Source: Homoserinibacter sp. GY 40078 (lineage in GTDB: Bacteria > Actinomycetota > Actinomycetes > Actinomycetales > Microbacteriaceae). From it: a stretch of DNA of 64,000 nucleotides. The notes under the pieces were generated by a model. That model saw nothing but the letters and a program-made list of their open reading frames with translations. It was not told the origin of the DNA and did no database searches. Below, one piece after another: positions 1 to 10,942 of the stretch (position 1 is the first letter of the stretch; the number at the start of each line of letters is the position of its first letter). The stretch is from assembly GCF_008017545.1 (NCBI RefSeq), contig NZ_VRTZ01000003.1, positions 62,001 to 126,000 on the forward strand, given 5' to 3'. Both the position numbers and the translations under genes were made by a program.

Positions 1-1325
1 CGCGCATCGCCGGATCGCTGCACATGACCGTGCAGACCGCGGTGCTGATCGAGACCCTCATCGCCCTCGGGGCGCAGGTCCGCTGGGCGAGCTGCAACAT
101 CTTCTCCACCCAGGACGAGGCGGCGTCGGCCGTCGTAGTCGGCCCGACCGGCACCGTCGAGCAGCCCGCGGGAGTTCCGGTCTTCGCCTGGAAGGGCGAG
201 ACCCTCGAGGAGTACTGGTGGGCCACCTCGCGCATCTTCGACTGGAGCGACGAGGCCGCCGCAACGGGGGCCGAATGGACGGGCCCGAACCTCATCCTCG
301 ACGACGGCGGAGACGCGACGCTGCTCGTGCACACCGGTCGGGACTACGAGCAGGCGGGCGGCGTGCCGCCCACGGCACCGGATGCGAGCGAGGAGTGGGC
401 GGTCGTGCTCGAGCTGCTGCGCGGTTCGCTCGCCGACGACCCGCAGCGCTGGACGCGCGTCGCGGAGGGCATCCAGGGCGTCACCGAGGAGACCACGACG
501 GGCGTGCACCGTCTCTACGAGCTGCACCGCGAGGGGCGACTGCTGTTCCCCGCGATCAACGTGAACGACTCGGTGACGAAGTCGAAGTTCGACAACACCT
601 ACGGCATCCGCCACTCGCTTCCCGACGGCCTGAACCGCGCCACCGACATGCTGATCGGCGGCAAGGTCGCCTTCGTCGCGGGCTACGGCGATGTCGGCAA
701 GGGTGCAGCCGAGGCGCTCCGCGGGCAGGGTGCGCGGGTGATCGTCTCGGAGGTCGACCCGATCAACGCGCTGCAGGCCGCGATGGACGGATTCCAGGTG
801 GCTCGTCTCGAGTCGGTGATCCACGAGGCAGACTTCGTGATCACGGCGACCGGCAACAAGAACGTCGTCACCGCCGAGCACCTGCAGGGCCTCAAGCACC
901 TCGCGGTCGTGGCGAACGTCGGTCACTTCGACAACGAGATCGACATGGCTGGCCTCGCGGCTCTTCCGGGTGTCGAGCGGGTCGAGATCAAGCCGCAGGT
1001 GCACGAGTGGCGGCTGCCGAACGGGCGCAGCATCCTCGTGCTGAGCGAGGGGCGCCTCATGAACCTCGGCAACGCGACCGGGCACCCGAGCTTCGTGATG
1101 AGCAACTCGTTCTCGAACCAGGTGCTCGCACAGCTCGAGCTGTGGGTGAACCGCGACGCCTACGAGACCGCCGTGTACGTGCTGCCGAAGGTGCTCGACG
1201 AGAAGGTCGCGCGCTTGCACCTCGCATCGCTCGGCGTCGAGCTCACGACGCTCACCCCGTCGCAGGCCGACTACATCGGAGTGAGCGTCGACGGCCCCTA
1301 CAAGGTGGACCACTACCGCTACTGA
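1..1325 (+). CDS. ahcY: Adenosylhomocysteinase (S-adenosyl-L-homocysteine hydrolase), 5' truncated
   Basis: Cytosolic NAD-dependent enzyme that splits S-adenosylhomocysteine into homocysteine and adenosine, clearing the inhibitory by-product of methylation. The reading frame is open from base 3 (R-I-A-G-S-L-H before the first Met), so the true start lies upstream and the ATG at 24 is internal. About 440 residues are visible against roughly 480-495 for the family, so some 45 N-terminal residues are missing. Seen: the substrate segment [14 protein letters not shown], the Rossmann motif GYGDVGKG, the GGHFDNEID-like stretch (here VGHFDNEID) and the invariant C-terminal KVDHYRY that reaches into the partner subunit's cofactor site. 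In mycobacteria sahH is also close to mtrA, so the location is conserved. Confidence 0.97.
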   Translation, partial: RIAGSLHMTVQTAVLIETLIALGAQVRWASCNIFSTQDEAASAVVVGPTGTVEQPAGVPVFAWKGETLEEYWWATSRIFDWSDEAAATGAEWTGPNLILDDGGDATLLVHTGRDYEQAGGVPPTAPDASEEWAVVLELLRGSLADDPQRWTRVAEGIQGVTEETTTGVHRLYELHREGRLLFPAINVNDSVTKSKFDNTYGIRHSLPDGLNRATDMLIGGKVAFVAGYGDVGKGAAEALRGQGARVIVSEVDPINALQAAMDGFQVARLESVIHEADFVITATGNKNVVTAEHLQGLKHLAVVANVGHFDNEIDMAGLAALPGVERVEIKPQVHEWRLPNGRSILVLSEGRLMNLGNATGHPSFVMSNSFSNQVLAQLELWVNRDAYETAVYVLPKVLDEKVARLHLASLGVELTTLTPSQADYIGVSVDGPYKVDHYRY

Positions 1326-1344
1326 GCGCGGGTGAGGCCCGTCG

Positions 1345-2196
1345 TCAGCGGCGGGCGTCGGAGGTCAGGACCGGCTCGAGCGCTGCGAGGCGCTGCGCCT
1401 CCAGCCCGAGGGCACGCGTCTCGCGGTCGCGGCGCGCGACGGCAACCCCGGCAAGGAAGATCTCGGGGTCCACGACCGGCAGGGGCGACACGTAGGCCGA
1501 TGCCTCGAACGCCAGTTGCTGGGCGAGGTAGGCGCGGCGACCCGGGTCGAGATCGCGAGCCGATGCGAGGAAGGCGGCGATCCGGCGGGCGAGGGCATCC
1601 GGCATGCGGGCCACGTCGGCGACGGGAGCCCAGCCGACGAGTTCGAGCGGCATCCCGAAGACCGGAGTCGGCACGCGAGGGGCCCGCTCGTACTGGGCGT
1701 AGGTGCCGGCCAGGTGGTCACCGAGCCGCTTGGCGCGAGGCGAGAGCAGTCCGACGAGCGCGGCGAGGCCTCCAAGCGTCATCACGAGTTCGATGACGCC
1801 GACGAGCGATCGGATCGCCGCGTGCCGGAAGCCGGCGGCCCCGCCGTCGTCGCGCACGATGCGTGCGCCGACCGCGAGACGACCGAGCGACTTGCCGCGA
1901 CTGACCGTCTCGACGAGACAGGGAACCACGACGAACGCGAGCACGAGGCTGCTGATCACGACCACGTTCACCCAGGCGGCCTCGAGCCTCAGCCACCCGA
2001 CGGTCGTCATCCCGCCGATCAGGAGGGCCACGAAGACGAGGATCGATGCGACGACGTCGATCGCCGCGGACCCGGCCCGCAGAGCGAATCCCGCGGGCCG
2101 CAGATCGAGCGAGACGGCCTCGCCGGTGAGCAGCGTGTCGCCGTCGTCGAGTGTGTCCACCCAATCGGCATCGGGCTGCCTGGCCATGCGTATCAT
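1345..2196 (-). CDS. RDD family membrane protein
   Basis: Integral membrane protein of the RDD family (283 aa if translated from the ATG at 2196). The N-terminal part holds the family's Arg-Asp pair (FALRAGSAAIDVVAS) and three hydrophobic segments (roughly residues 48-70, 76-98 and 135-160), followed by the RLGDHLAGT signature. The last ~110 residues are a soluble, Arg- and Ala-rich tail that should face the cytoplasm. The function of this family is unsettled; some members act in ion or compatible-solute exchange, but nothing here allows a substrate call. A second ATG at 2187 (MARQPDADW) is an equally good start. It is divergent from the SpoIIM-like gene, leaving only 8-17 bases between the two starts. 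Confidence 0.85.
   Translation of the reverse strand: MIRMARQPDADWVDTLDDGDTLLTGEAVSLDLRPAGFALRAGSAAIDVVASILVFVALLIGGMTTVGWLRLEAAWVNVVVISSLVLAFVVVPCLVETVSRGKSLGRLAVGARIVRDDGGAAGFRHAAIRSLVGVIELVMTLGGLAALVGLLSPRAKRLGDHLAGTYAQYERAPRVPTPVFGMPLELVGWAPVADVARMPDALARRIAAFLASARDLDPGRRAYLAQQLAFEASAYVSPLPVVDPEIFLAGVAVARRDRETRALGLEAQRLAALEPVLTSDARR
2191..2196 (+). promoter_or_regulatory. Candidate -10 box for the SpoIIM-family gene
   Basis: TATCAT ends eight bases before the ATG at 2205, which would put transcription start within a base or two of the start codon. It lies inside the first codons of the divergent RDD gene. No Shine-Dalgarno sequence is present upstream of the ATG, which fits a leaderless or near-leaderless message. 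Inferred from sequence only. Confidence 0.4.
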
Positions 2197-2204
2197 TCAA
2201 GCAG

Positions 2205-3200
2205 ATGGACCTCGACGCGTACGCCTCCGCCCACGGCCCGGAGTGGGACCGTCTCGCGCGCCTCGCTCGCGGTCGGCGTCCGAGCGGCCCGGAGGCCGAC
2301 GAGCTCATCGACGGGTATCAGGCGGGCGCGACGCAGCTCGCGGCTATCCGCACCTCGGTGGGCGGATCCACGCAGGGCGAGCACCTCTCGCTCGCGTTGT
2401 GGCGCGCCCGGCTTCTCTTCACGGGAGCGCGTCCCGAACCGCTGCGGTCGCTGACGGTGTTCGTCGCGGTGCAGCTTCCCGCGGCGCTCTACCGCATCCG
2501 ATGGCTCACGCTTGCGCTCGCCGCAGCCACGGTCGCGATCGCTGCGGCGTACTTCATCTGGCTCTCGAGCGATCCGCGCGCATTCGCGACGCTCGGGTTG
2601 CCGTCCGAGCTCGAGAGGTACGCCGAGAGCGACTTCGTGGACTACTACTCGACCTACTCCGAGGCGGGATTCGCCGCGCAGGTATGGACCAACAACGCGT
2701 GGATCGCTGCGCAATGCGTGATGTTCGGCATCCTCGGGGTCTGGGTGCCGTTCGTGATCTTCCAGAACGCGCAGGGGCTCGGGATCTCGGCCGCGGTCAT
2801 GAACCACCACGACCGCCTCGACCAGTTCTTCCTCTACATCGCGCCGCACGGCCAGCTCGAGCTCTACTCGATCTTCCTGGCGGGTGCTGCCGGCCTCATG
2901 ATCTTCTGGTCGTGGATCGCCCCCGGCGCACGGACGCGCGCCCAGGCTCTCGCACAGGACGGACGGGCGTTCTTCACCGTCGTCGTGGGTCTCGTCGTGG
3001 CACTCCTCGTCTCGGGTCTCATCGAGGGATTCGTGACGCGGCAGGACTGGCCGTGGGTCGTGAAGATCGGCATCGGCACGCTCGCACTGGCGGCGTTCCT
3101 CGTCTACCAGTGGGTCGTCGGGCGGCGTGCCTTCCGGGCCGGCGAGCTGGGCGACCTCGACGAGTTCTCGACCGGGGCACGGCGCATCGTCTCGGTGTGA
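2205..3200 (+). CDS. Stage II sporulation protein M (SpoIIM/DUF95) family membrane protein
   Basis: Polytopic membrane protein of 331 aa. The first ~85 residues are soluble and helical (RLARLARGRRPSGPEADELIDGY), followed by five hydrophobic segments at about residues 90-115, 160-185, 205-235, 255-278 and 285-305. The PHGQLELYS segment before the third one is the conserved hallmark of the DUF95 family. In Bacillus, SpoIIM is part of the engulfment machinery, but this organism shows no sign of sporulation; in actinobacteria the family usually sits beside RDD, DUF58 and MoxR genes, as here, suggesting a cell-envelope role. The start at ATG 2205 (MDLDAYASAHG) was chosen over upstream alternatives because these overlap the divergent RDD gene and are not family-like. 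Confidence 0.85.
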   Translation: MDLDAYASAHGPEWDRLARLARGRRPSGPEADELIDGYQAGATQLAAIRTSVGGSTQGEHLSLALWRARLLFTGARPEPLRSLTVFVAVQLPAALYRIRWLTLALAAATVAIAAAYFIWLSSDPRAFATLGLPSELERYAESDFVDYYSTYSEAGFAAQVWTNNAWIAAQCVMFGILGVWVPFVIFQNAQGLGISAAVMNHHDRLDQFFLYIAPHGQLELYSIFLAGAAGLMIFWSWIAPGARTRAQALAQDGRAFFTVVVGLVVALLVSGLIEGFVTRQDWPWVVKIGIGTLALAAFLVYQWVVGRRAFRAGELGDLDEFSTGARRIVSV

Positions 3201-3210
3201 GGGGCGGCTC

Positions 3211-3225
3211 ATGACAGAGCTCTCA
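3211..3225 (+). promoter_or_regulatory. Putative response-regulator box upstream of the acidic secreted protein
   Basis: ATGACAG-agc-TCTCA, about 63 bases before the start of the Asp-rich protein gene. The same arrangement (ATGACAG-ctt-TCTCA, identical 3-base spacer) occurs on the minus strand at 6022-6036, just upstream of the adjacent sensor kinase gene. The match suggests both transcription units share the regulator encoded at 3833-4522. No experimental support; this is pattern matching. Confidence 0.4.
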
Positions 3226-3287
3226 TGTCGCGCGTCGGGTGGTCTCATCCGACCGCGTCATGCTGAGGTCGTCGAAAGGAACCTCCC

Positions 3288-3791
3288 ATGAAGAGAACCG
3301 GCATCATCGCCATCGCCGGAACGTGCGCCCTCGGCGCCTCGGCTCTCGTCGGAGGCGTCGCGTACGCCTCCTCTCTCGATCTCGCCGAGCAGGTGGGTGC
3401 GCCGCTCGCCATCGACGGTGTGAGCACGGCGCAACTGGTCGTCGAGGACACAGAGGACACCACGGATGTCGCGGCGGAGCCGACGGATGACGCGACGGAG
3501 GACGCGACCGACGACTCGACCGAGGCCGGCGACGACGACGGCACGGCCGACCAGGGTTCGGGTGACGTCGACGAGGTCGACCCCTCTGCCCCGGTCAAGC
3601 TGAACGACGACGACTCGAAGAAGGACGACTGCGACGGGGATCGCGGCGACGACGACGGCGACCACGACGGCGACCACGACGGCCGTGAGGATGGCGGCAC
3701 CGACCGTCACCACCGCGGCGGCGACGACCGCGGAGACGATCACGACGGCGGAGACGACTGGGGCGGCGACGACCGCGGCGGCGACGACTGA
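3288..3791 (+). CDS. Secreted Asp/Gly/His-rich low-complexity protein
   Basis: 167-residue protein of unknown function. Residues 1-27 form a classical signal peptide (Lys-Arg, hydrophobic core, ending VAYAS). Residues 28-60 look ordered; from about residue 60 it becomes Thr/Asp/Glu-rich, and from about 105 it is almost only Asp, Gly, His and Arg, with repeated units such as DGDHDGDHDG and GGDDRGGDD. One Cys is present in the tail. Such a chain would be disordered and strongly acidic, suited to binding divalent cations outside the membrane, but that is inference. A ribosome binding site (GAAAGGA) precedes the ATG. It converges on a two-component system with which it shares an upstream sequence motif, so it may be that system's target. 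Not recognised as a named family. Confidence 0.75.
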   Translation: MKRTGIIAIAGTCALGASALVGGVAYASSLDLAEQVGAPLAIDGVSTAQLVVEDTEDTTDVAAEPTDDATEDATDDSTEAGDDDGTADQGSGDVDEVDPSAPVKLNDDDSKKDDCDGDRGDDDGDHDGDHDGREDGGTDRHHRGGDDRGDDHDGGDDWGGDDRGGDD

Positions 3792-3832
3792 GCCCAGCGA
3801 TTCAATCCACGTGACCCCGGTCGGGGCGGGCC

Positions 3833-4522
3833 TCAGCGCCCGGCTCGGCCGGGGTCTCCTGTGAAGCGGTAGCCCATCCCGCGCACCGTCGTGAGGTGAT
3901 CGGCACCGATCTTCTTGCGCAGGTAGCGCACATAGACGTCGACGACGTTCGAGCCCGGATCGAAGTCGAGGCCCCAGACGCGGCTCAGCAGCTGCTCGCG
4001 GCTGAGCACCTGCTCGGGGTGGCGCATGAACTCCTCGGCGAGTCCATACTCTCGCGCCGACAGATCGAAGGTGCCGGCCTCGGAGGTCACTCGCCGGGTG
4101 CGGGTGTCGAGCATCACCCGGCCGCAGGTGAGCACCTGGTCTCCGGCCGTCGAGTGCTGGCGGGCCTCGTGGAGCCGCACCCGGACGCGAGCGAGCAGCT
4201 CGTCGAAACGGAACGGTTTCGCGACGTAGTCGTTGGCACCGCCCTCGAATCCTGCGACGGTGTCGGCGGCCGAGTCCCGCGCCGTGAGGATGATGACGGG
4301 GGTCGTGTCGCCGTCCCGACGCAGTCGGCGCAACACCTCGAACCCGTCGATCCCGGGAAGACCGATATCGAGGAGCACCAGGTCGAACTCGCCGGACCGT
4401 GCCCGGGTGAGCGCGTCGACGCCGTCGGCGACGGTCTCGACGCCGAATCCTGCGGAGCGCAGGCCCTTCTCCACGAACGAGGCGATGCGCGCCTCATCCT
4501 CAGCGATCAGGATGCGCGGCAT
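3833..4522 (-). CDS. OmpR/PhoB-family response regulator
   Basis: 229-residue two-component DNA-binding regulator. Receiver domain at residues 1-115 with the acidic pocket E8-D9, phospho-acceptor D52 (LVLLDIGLPG), conserved Thr (ILTAR) and Lys (VAKPFRF). The winged-helix effector domain covers about 130-225 (DLSAREYGLAEEFMRHPEQVLSREQLL... and VDVYVRYLRKKIG). The start MPRILIAED overlaps the end of the kinase gene by 23 bases, so the two are translationally coupled, with the kinase first. Likely to bind the ATGACAG-N3-TCTCA motif found upstream of both its own operon and the convergent acidic-protein gene. The signal is unknown. Confidence 0.92.
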   Translation of the reverse strand: MPRILIAEDEARIASFVEKGLRSAGFGVETVADGVDALTRARSGEFDLVLLDIGLPGIDGFEVLRRLRRDGDTTPVIILTARDSAADTVAGFEGGANDYVAKPFRFDELLARVRVRLHEARQHSTAGDQVLTCGRVMLDTRTRRVTSEAGTFDLSAREYGLAEEFMRHPEQVLSREQLLSRVWGLDFDPGSNVVDVYVRYLRKKIGADHLTTVRGMGYRFTGDPGRAGR

Positions 4523-5975
4523 CCGGTTCCTCCTCGTCGTGGGCGGAGAGCGGCAGGCTGATCGCGACGCGGGCGCCGCCGCCTGTGGGGTTTCGGGCGT
4601 ACGCGCGTCCGCCGTGGGCCGCGGCGATGGCGGACACGATCGACAACCCGAGACCGGAGCCCTCGGCCCCGCGGCCGACCTCGACGCGCGCGAACCTGTC
4701 GAAGATCCAGTCGAGCTGGTGCTGCGGGATGCCGGGGCCGTGGTCGCGCACCCACAGCTCGACGGCGGTGCCCTCCTGCTCCCTGACGAGCACGCTTCCG
4801 ATCGAGATGAGCGTGCCCGCGGGCGCGTACTTGGCGGCGTTCTCGGCCAGCTGGAGCCACGCCTGGGTGATCCGCGAGGGGTCGAGGTCGGCACTCACGT
4901 GCGCGGATCCGGCGTGTCCCCACTCGTGGGCGGGGCTCAGCGCGCGTGCCTTGCGGAGCACCTGTTCGGTGAGGTCGGCGACGTCGGTCGGCTCGCGTCG
5001 GAGGAAGTCGGGGCGACTCGTCTTCACGAGCAGGGCGATGTCGTCGACGAGACCGTTCATCCGATCGAGTTCCTCGATCGCGAGGTGGCGGGTCGTCGTC
5101 ACCTCACCGGGCGCGTCCGGGTCGAGGAGCTCGAGGTGGCCCCGCACGATCGTGATGGGCGTGCGCAGTTCGTGACTGACGTCGTCGAGGAGCTGCCGCT
5201 GCGTGTCGAAGGAGCGCTGGAGGCGGTCGAGCATCGCGTTGAACGCGCGCGAGAGCTCCGAGACGTCGTCGGTGCCTCTCGCGGGGATGCGCGCCTGCAG
5301 GTCGTTCTCACCGATCTCTGCGGCGGTCTTCCGCAGCAGCCGCAGGGGGCGCAGCAGGCGGCCCGAGACGAACCAGCCGACGAGCCCGACCAGGACGAGC
5401 GCGACGGCGGCGAACAGGGCATAGGTGCGGAACGCCTGGTCGATCTCGGCGAGCTCGGCGCCCAGGTCGTAGGCCGAGACGTAGAGCCCCGTCGAGGGGT
5501 CGTCCTGGATCGTCACCGGGATCGTCACGTAGCGCAGCGTCCCGACCGCCGTGTCGGCGGTGCCGCGTACGACGCGATCAGGGTCGGACTCCGCCACGAT
5601 CCGCTCGATGAATGCCGGGTCGTCGGTCAGCCGGAAGCGGATCGCGCTCGAGGGCAGGAAGCGCGCCACTCCGTCGACGATCCCGAGCGTCGACTCGTTG
5701 TGGTCGGGAAGCACGCGCGTCATCGCGAGCGTGAGGAATTCCTCTACCGTCGTCGGCGGCTCGGCGTCCGCCGCGGGATCGCCGCCCTCCGCGAGGAACT
5801 GGAGGCCCTCGACCGTCAGGGTCAGCCGGTCGTCGATCTCGGCGAGCACCCGCTCGCGCTGGATGAGGTAGGCGGCGAGCCCCGCCACGGTCATGCCGAG
5901 CGCGGCGACGGCCAGCATCGAGGCGAGGATGCGGAATCGCGCCGAGCGCAGGGATTCGCGCCATCGAGACGGCAT
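4500..5975 (-). CDS. Two-component sensor histidine kinase
   Basis: 491-residue membrane-bound kinase, partner of the downstream regulator. Residues 14-36 and about 183-205 are membrane helices enclosing a ~145-residue extracytoplasmic sensor region. Then a HAMP linker (RLLRPLRLLRKTAAEIGENDLQARI), a HisKA dimerisation domain with the phospho-acceptor His in DDVSHELRTP (near residue 275), and an HATPase_c domain with N box (LQLAENAAKYAP), G1 (DHGPGIP), F box (IFDRFARV) and G2 (GSGLGLSIV). All catalytic elements look intact. The ligand cannot be predicted from the sensor region. The gene lies between an aquaporin gene and its regulator, all on the minus strand. Confidence 0.93.
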   Translation of the reverse strand: MPSRWRESLRSARFRILASMLAVAALGMTVAGLAAYLIQRERVLAEIDDRLTLTVEGLQFLAEGGDPAADAEPPTTVEEFLTLAMTRVLPDHNESTLGIVDGVARFLPSSAIRFRLTDDPAFIERIVAESDPDRVVRGTADTAVGTLRYVTIPVTIQDDPSTGLYVSAYDLGAELAEIDQAFRTYALFAAVALVLVGLVGWFVSGRLLRPLRLLRKTAAEIGENDLQARIPARGTDDVSELSRAFNAMLDRLQRSFDTQRQLLDDVSHELRTPITIVRGHLELLDPDAPGEVTTTRHLAIEELDRMNGLVDDIALLVKTSRPDFLRREPTDVADLTEQVLRKARALSPAHEWGHAGSAHVSADLDPSRITQAWLQLAENAAKYAPAGTLISIGSVLVREQEGTAVELWVRDHGPGIPQHQLDWIFDRFARVEVGRGAEGSGLGLSIVSAIAAAHGGRAYARNPTGGGARVAISLPLSAHDEEEPDAAHPDR

Positions 5976-6021
5976 CCCCCGATTATCGCGTCCGGGGTCT
6001 GCGGGGGCCGGGCGCCTAGCG

Positions 6022-6036
6022 TGAGAAAGCTGTCAT
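6022..6036 (-). promoter_or_regulatory. Putative autoregulatory response-regulator box upstream of the kinase operon
   Basis: Read on the minus strand this is ATGACAG-ctt-TCTCA, followed after one base by GCTAGGCG, whose TAGGCG could be the -10 element. It lies about 47 bases upstream of the kinase start and matches the box at 3211-3225 in sequence and spacing. Most OmpR-family systems autoregulate, which fits, but this remains a sequence inference. Confidence 0.4.
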
Positions 6037-6048
6037 CATCCTCGCCCG

Positions 6049-6759
6049 TCAGCGCGTGGCGCCGAAGAGCGGACGGTGCAGCACCCCCGCGAGGAGTCCC
6101 CCGACGAGCGGCGCCACCAGGAACACCCACAGTTGCCCGAGTGCCTCCGGCCCACCGAGCAGAGCGGGCGCGATCGATCGGGCGGGGTTCAGCGAGGCGT
6201 TGCTGATGGGGATCATCACGAAGTGCAGCATCGTGAGCCCGAGACCGATCGCGAGAGGCGCGAAGCCGGCGGTCGTGGCACCAGCTGCGGTAACGCCCAG
6301 AACGATCGTCACGAACAGGAACGTGGCGACGATCTCGGCGATGAGGACCGCCCACAGCGTGAACCCCGCGGGGGAGTGCCCATCGAATCCGTTCGAGACG
6401 GCACCGAAGTCGATGGTCTTGCCGCTCACGATTCCCCACAGGCCGAAGGTGAGGACGGCGAAAATGGCGCCGACGATCTGGGCCACCCAGTAGGGGAGCA
6501 CGTCCACCCAGCGCGAGCGACCCGCCACCGCGGCGCCGAGCGTGATGGCCGGGTTGAAGTGCCCGCCCGAGATATGCCCCACGGCGTAGGCGGCGGCGAG
6601 CACTCCGAGGCCGACGCCCAGCGCCACCGGGAGGGCGCCTCCGTTGTCGGGGGTGAAGAAGAGGGCTGCGCCGAGGACGGCGAAGACGAGGACGTAGGTA
6701 CCGAACGTCTCGGCGATGAGGCGTCGGACGAGGGGTGCGGGGGCGGCGTCGTCGCTCAT
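6049..6759 (-). CDS. Aquaporin / MIP-family channel
   Basis: Water or small neutral solute channel of 236 aa, six predicted helices plus two half-helices. Both pore motifs are present: HFNPAIT in the first half and SLNPARS in the second, with the selectivity-filter Arg following the second NPA. His at the start of the first motif and overall length resemble the AqpZ-type water channels more than glycerol facilitators, which have an Asp after the second motif (NPARD); here it is Ser. The start MSDDAAPAP at 6759 has an AGGGAA-type ribosome binding site. It is upstream of the kinase-regulator pair on the same strand, with about 70 bases and the putative regulator box in between, so probably a separate transcript. 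The link of a water channel to a two-component system suggests osmotic or envelope stress, as inference. Confidence 0.93.
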   Translation of the reverse strand: MSDDAAPAPLVRRLIAETFGTYVLVFAVLGAALFFTPDNGGALPVALGVGLGVLAAAYAVGHISGGHFNPAITLGAAVAGRSRWVDVLPYWVAQIVGAIFAVLTFGLWGIVSGKTIDFGAVSNGFDGHSPAGFTLWAVLIAEIVATFLFVTIVLGVTAAGATTAGFAPLAIGLGLTMLHFVMIPISNASLNPARSIAPALLGGPEALGQLWVFLVAPLVGGLLAGVLHRPLFGATR

Positions 6760-6831
6760 GTGTCCATTCCCTTGTCGAGGTGGTGGTGGGACGCCGTCAG
6801 GCTACTCCGATGCGCCTCCCCGCGGCACGAA

Positions 6832-9555
<2,724 letters not shown>

Positions 9556-9587
9556 TTCGATCCGCACTGACCGGCAGCGTGGAATCG

Positions 9588-9619
9588 CGGGGGCGGGTGG
9601 CGAGAGCCGCTCGCCCCCG
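9588..9619. terminator. Bidirectional hairpin between katG and the DUF58 gene
   Basis: CGGGGGCG (9588-9595) pairs with CGCCCCCG (9612-9619) across a 16-base loop that can itself pair partly. It lies between the convergent stops of katG (9555) and the DUF58 gene (9626). No U-tract follows on either strand, so termination efficiency is uncertain. Confidence 0.5.
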
Positions 9620-9625
9620 TGGTGG

Positions 9626-10939
9626 CTATAACCGCCCCGCTGCCTTGAGCGCGAGGTAGTGGTCGGCGAGCGCCGGGGGCAGGTCCTGGGGTGCTCCCGT
9701 GACGACATCGCCGCCGAGGCGCCGGACCGCCGCCGCGACCCGTGCCTGATCAAGCAGCGCGCGCTCAGCGGCGGACGCGCGGTACACCTCCGCTGTGTCG
9801 CGGCGCTCGCGGGTGGCGGCCAGCACCTCCGGGTCGGTCACCGACGCGATGACCACCGTGTGATGCCGTGTCAGCTCGGGCAGCATCGCCAGCAGCGGCC
9901 GCGCACTCCCCGGTGCGTCGAGCGCGGTGAGGATCACCACGAGCGCGCGGTGCGTGGTGATCGAACGCACGAGTCCGGGCACCCCGTACCAGTCCGGCTC
10001 GATGAGCTCCGGTTCGATCGGGGCGAGCACGTCGACCATGCGGGCGAGCAGCTGCGCGCCGGTGGCGCCCTGCACGCGTCCCCTCACGCGCCGGTCGTAG
10101 ACCGCGAGATCCACCCGGTCTCCCGCGCGGGTCGCGAGCGCCGCGAGCAGCAGACTCGCCTCGAACGCGGTGTCGAGGCGCACCTCGTCGGCGATCCGGG
10201 CCGCGGCGGTGCGTCCCGAGTCGACGATGAGCACGATCCGTCGATCCCGTTCGGGGCGCCAGGTGCGCACGACGAGCTTCGCGCCGCCGCCCGCCGGATC
10301 ACGGCGGCGGGCGGTCGCGCGCCAGTCGATCGAGCGCACGTCGTCGCCGCGCACGTACTCCCGCAGGCTGTCGAACTCGGTGCCCTGCCCCCGCACCAGC
10401 AGGCTCGTGCGACCGTCGAGCTCGCGTAGGCGCGCGATCCGCGACGGCAGATGGCGGCGTGACGAGAACGGCGGCAGCACGCGCAGCACACCGGGCACCG
10501 TCTGCGTGCGCTGCCGGGCGACGAGGAACAGCGGACCCCACGAGCGGATCGTGACGCCCGCGGCGTGCAGCTCGCCCCGACGGATCGGCGTGAGGGTCGT
10601 CGTCACCTCCCGCCGCTCGGATGCGGGGAGCGCGATGCGGCGGCGGCGCGGCGTCGCCCCCGCGGACGGCTGCCACGCGTCGCGCAGCGTGCCGCGTACG
10701 GTGCGCCGCCCGGTGTTCGTGAGCGTGAGGGAGGTCGGCGTCAGCTCACCCAGCCGCGCGCGCGCCGGGACGTCACGCGTGATCCGCACCGCCGCAGGGG
10801 ATCCGGCGAGCAGCAGGTCGACGCTCGCGGCGACGAGCAGGAACGCGCCCCAGACGCCGAGCCCCGCCCATCCGCCGAGCACGACGACAGGGATCGCGCC
10901 GACGGCGAGCGCGAGGACGAACCAACCCGAGATCGCCAC
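9626..10939 (-). CDS. DUF58 domain-containing membrane-anchored protein
   Basis: 437 aa, last gene of the five-gene minus-strand operon. Two adjacent N-terminal membrane helices (about residues 5-22 and 27-45), a beta-rich middle region, then the DUF58 core REYVRGDDVRSIDWRATARR near residue 195, and a VWA-like fold with a MIDAS-type DSGRT (IVLIVDSGRT) around 235. Together with the upstream MoxR ATPase this is the classical MoxR-AAA/VWA chaperone pairing, in which the ATPase remodels or inserts metal into the VWA partner's client. Start is GTG at 10939, three bases after the moxR stop. No enzymatic function is known. Confidence 0.88.
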   Translation of the reverse strand: MAISGWFVLALAVGAIPVVVLGGWAGLGVWGAFLLVAASVDLLLAGSPAAVRITRDVPARARLGELTPTSLTLTNTGRRTVRGTLRDAWQPSAGATPRRRRIALPASERREVTTTLTPIRRGELHAAGVTIRSWGPLFLVARQRTQTVPGVLRVLPPFSSRRHLPSRIARLRELDGRTSLLVRGQGTEFDSLREYVRGDDVRSIDWRATARRRDPAGGGAKLVVRTWRPERDRRIVLIVDSGRTAAARIADEVRLDTAFEASLLLAALATRAGDRVDLAVYDRRVRGRVQGATGAQLLARMVDVLAPIEPELIEPDWYGVPGLVRSITTHRALVVILTALDAPGSARPLLAMLPELTRHHTVVIASVTDPEVLAATRERRDTAEVYRASAAERALLDQARVAAAVRRLGGDVVTGAPQDLPPALADHYLALKAAGRL

Positions 10940-10942
10940 GGC

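Noticed and set aside
24-26. ATG as start of adenosylhomocysteinase
   Set aside because: The frame is open upstream to the window edge with conserved residues (RIAGSLH) before it, so the gene is truncated, not started here.
3640-3790. GAC/GGC-rich tract as a CRISPR or tandem DNA repeat
   Set aside because: It is in-frame coding sequence for an Asp/Gly/His tail, with irregular units and no spacers.
3815-3826. CCCC-GGTC-GGGG as a terminator between the acidic protein and the response regulator
   Set aside because: Only four base pairs and no U-tract; not distinguishable from chance in high-GC DNA.
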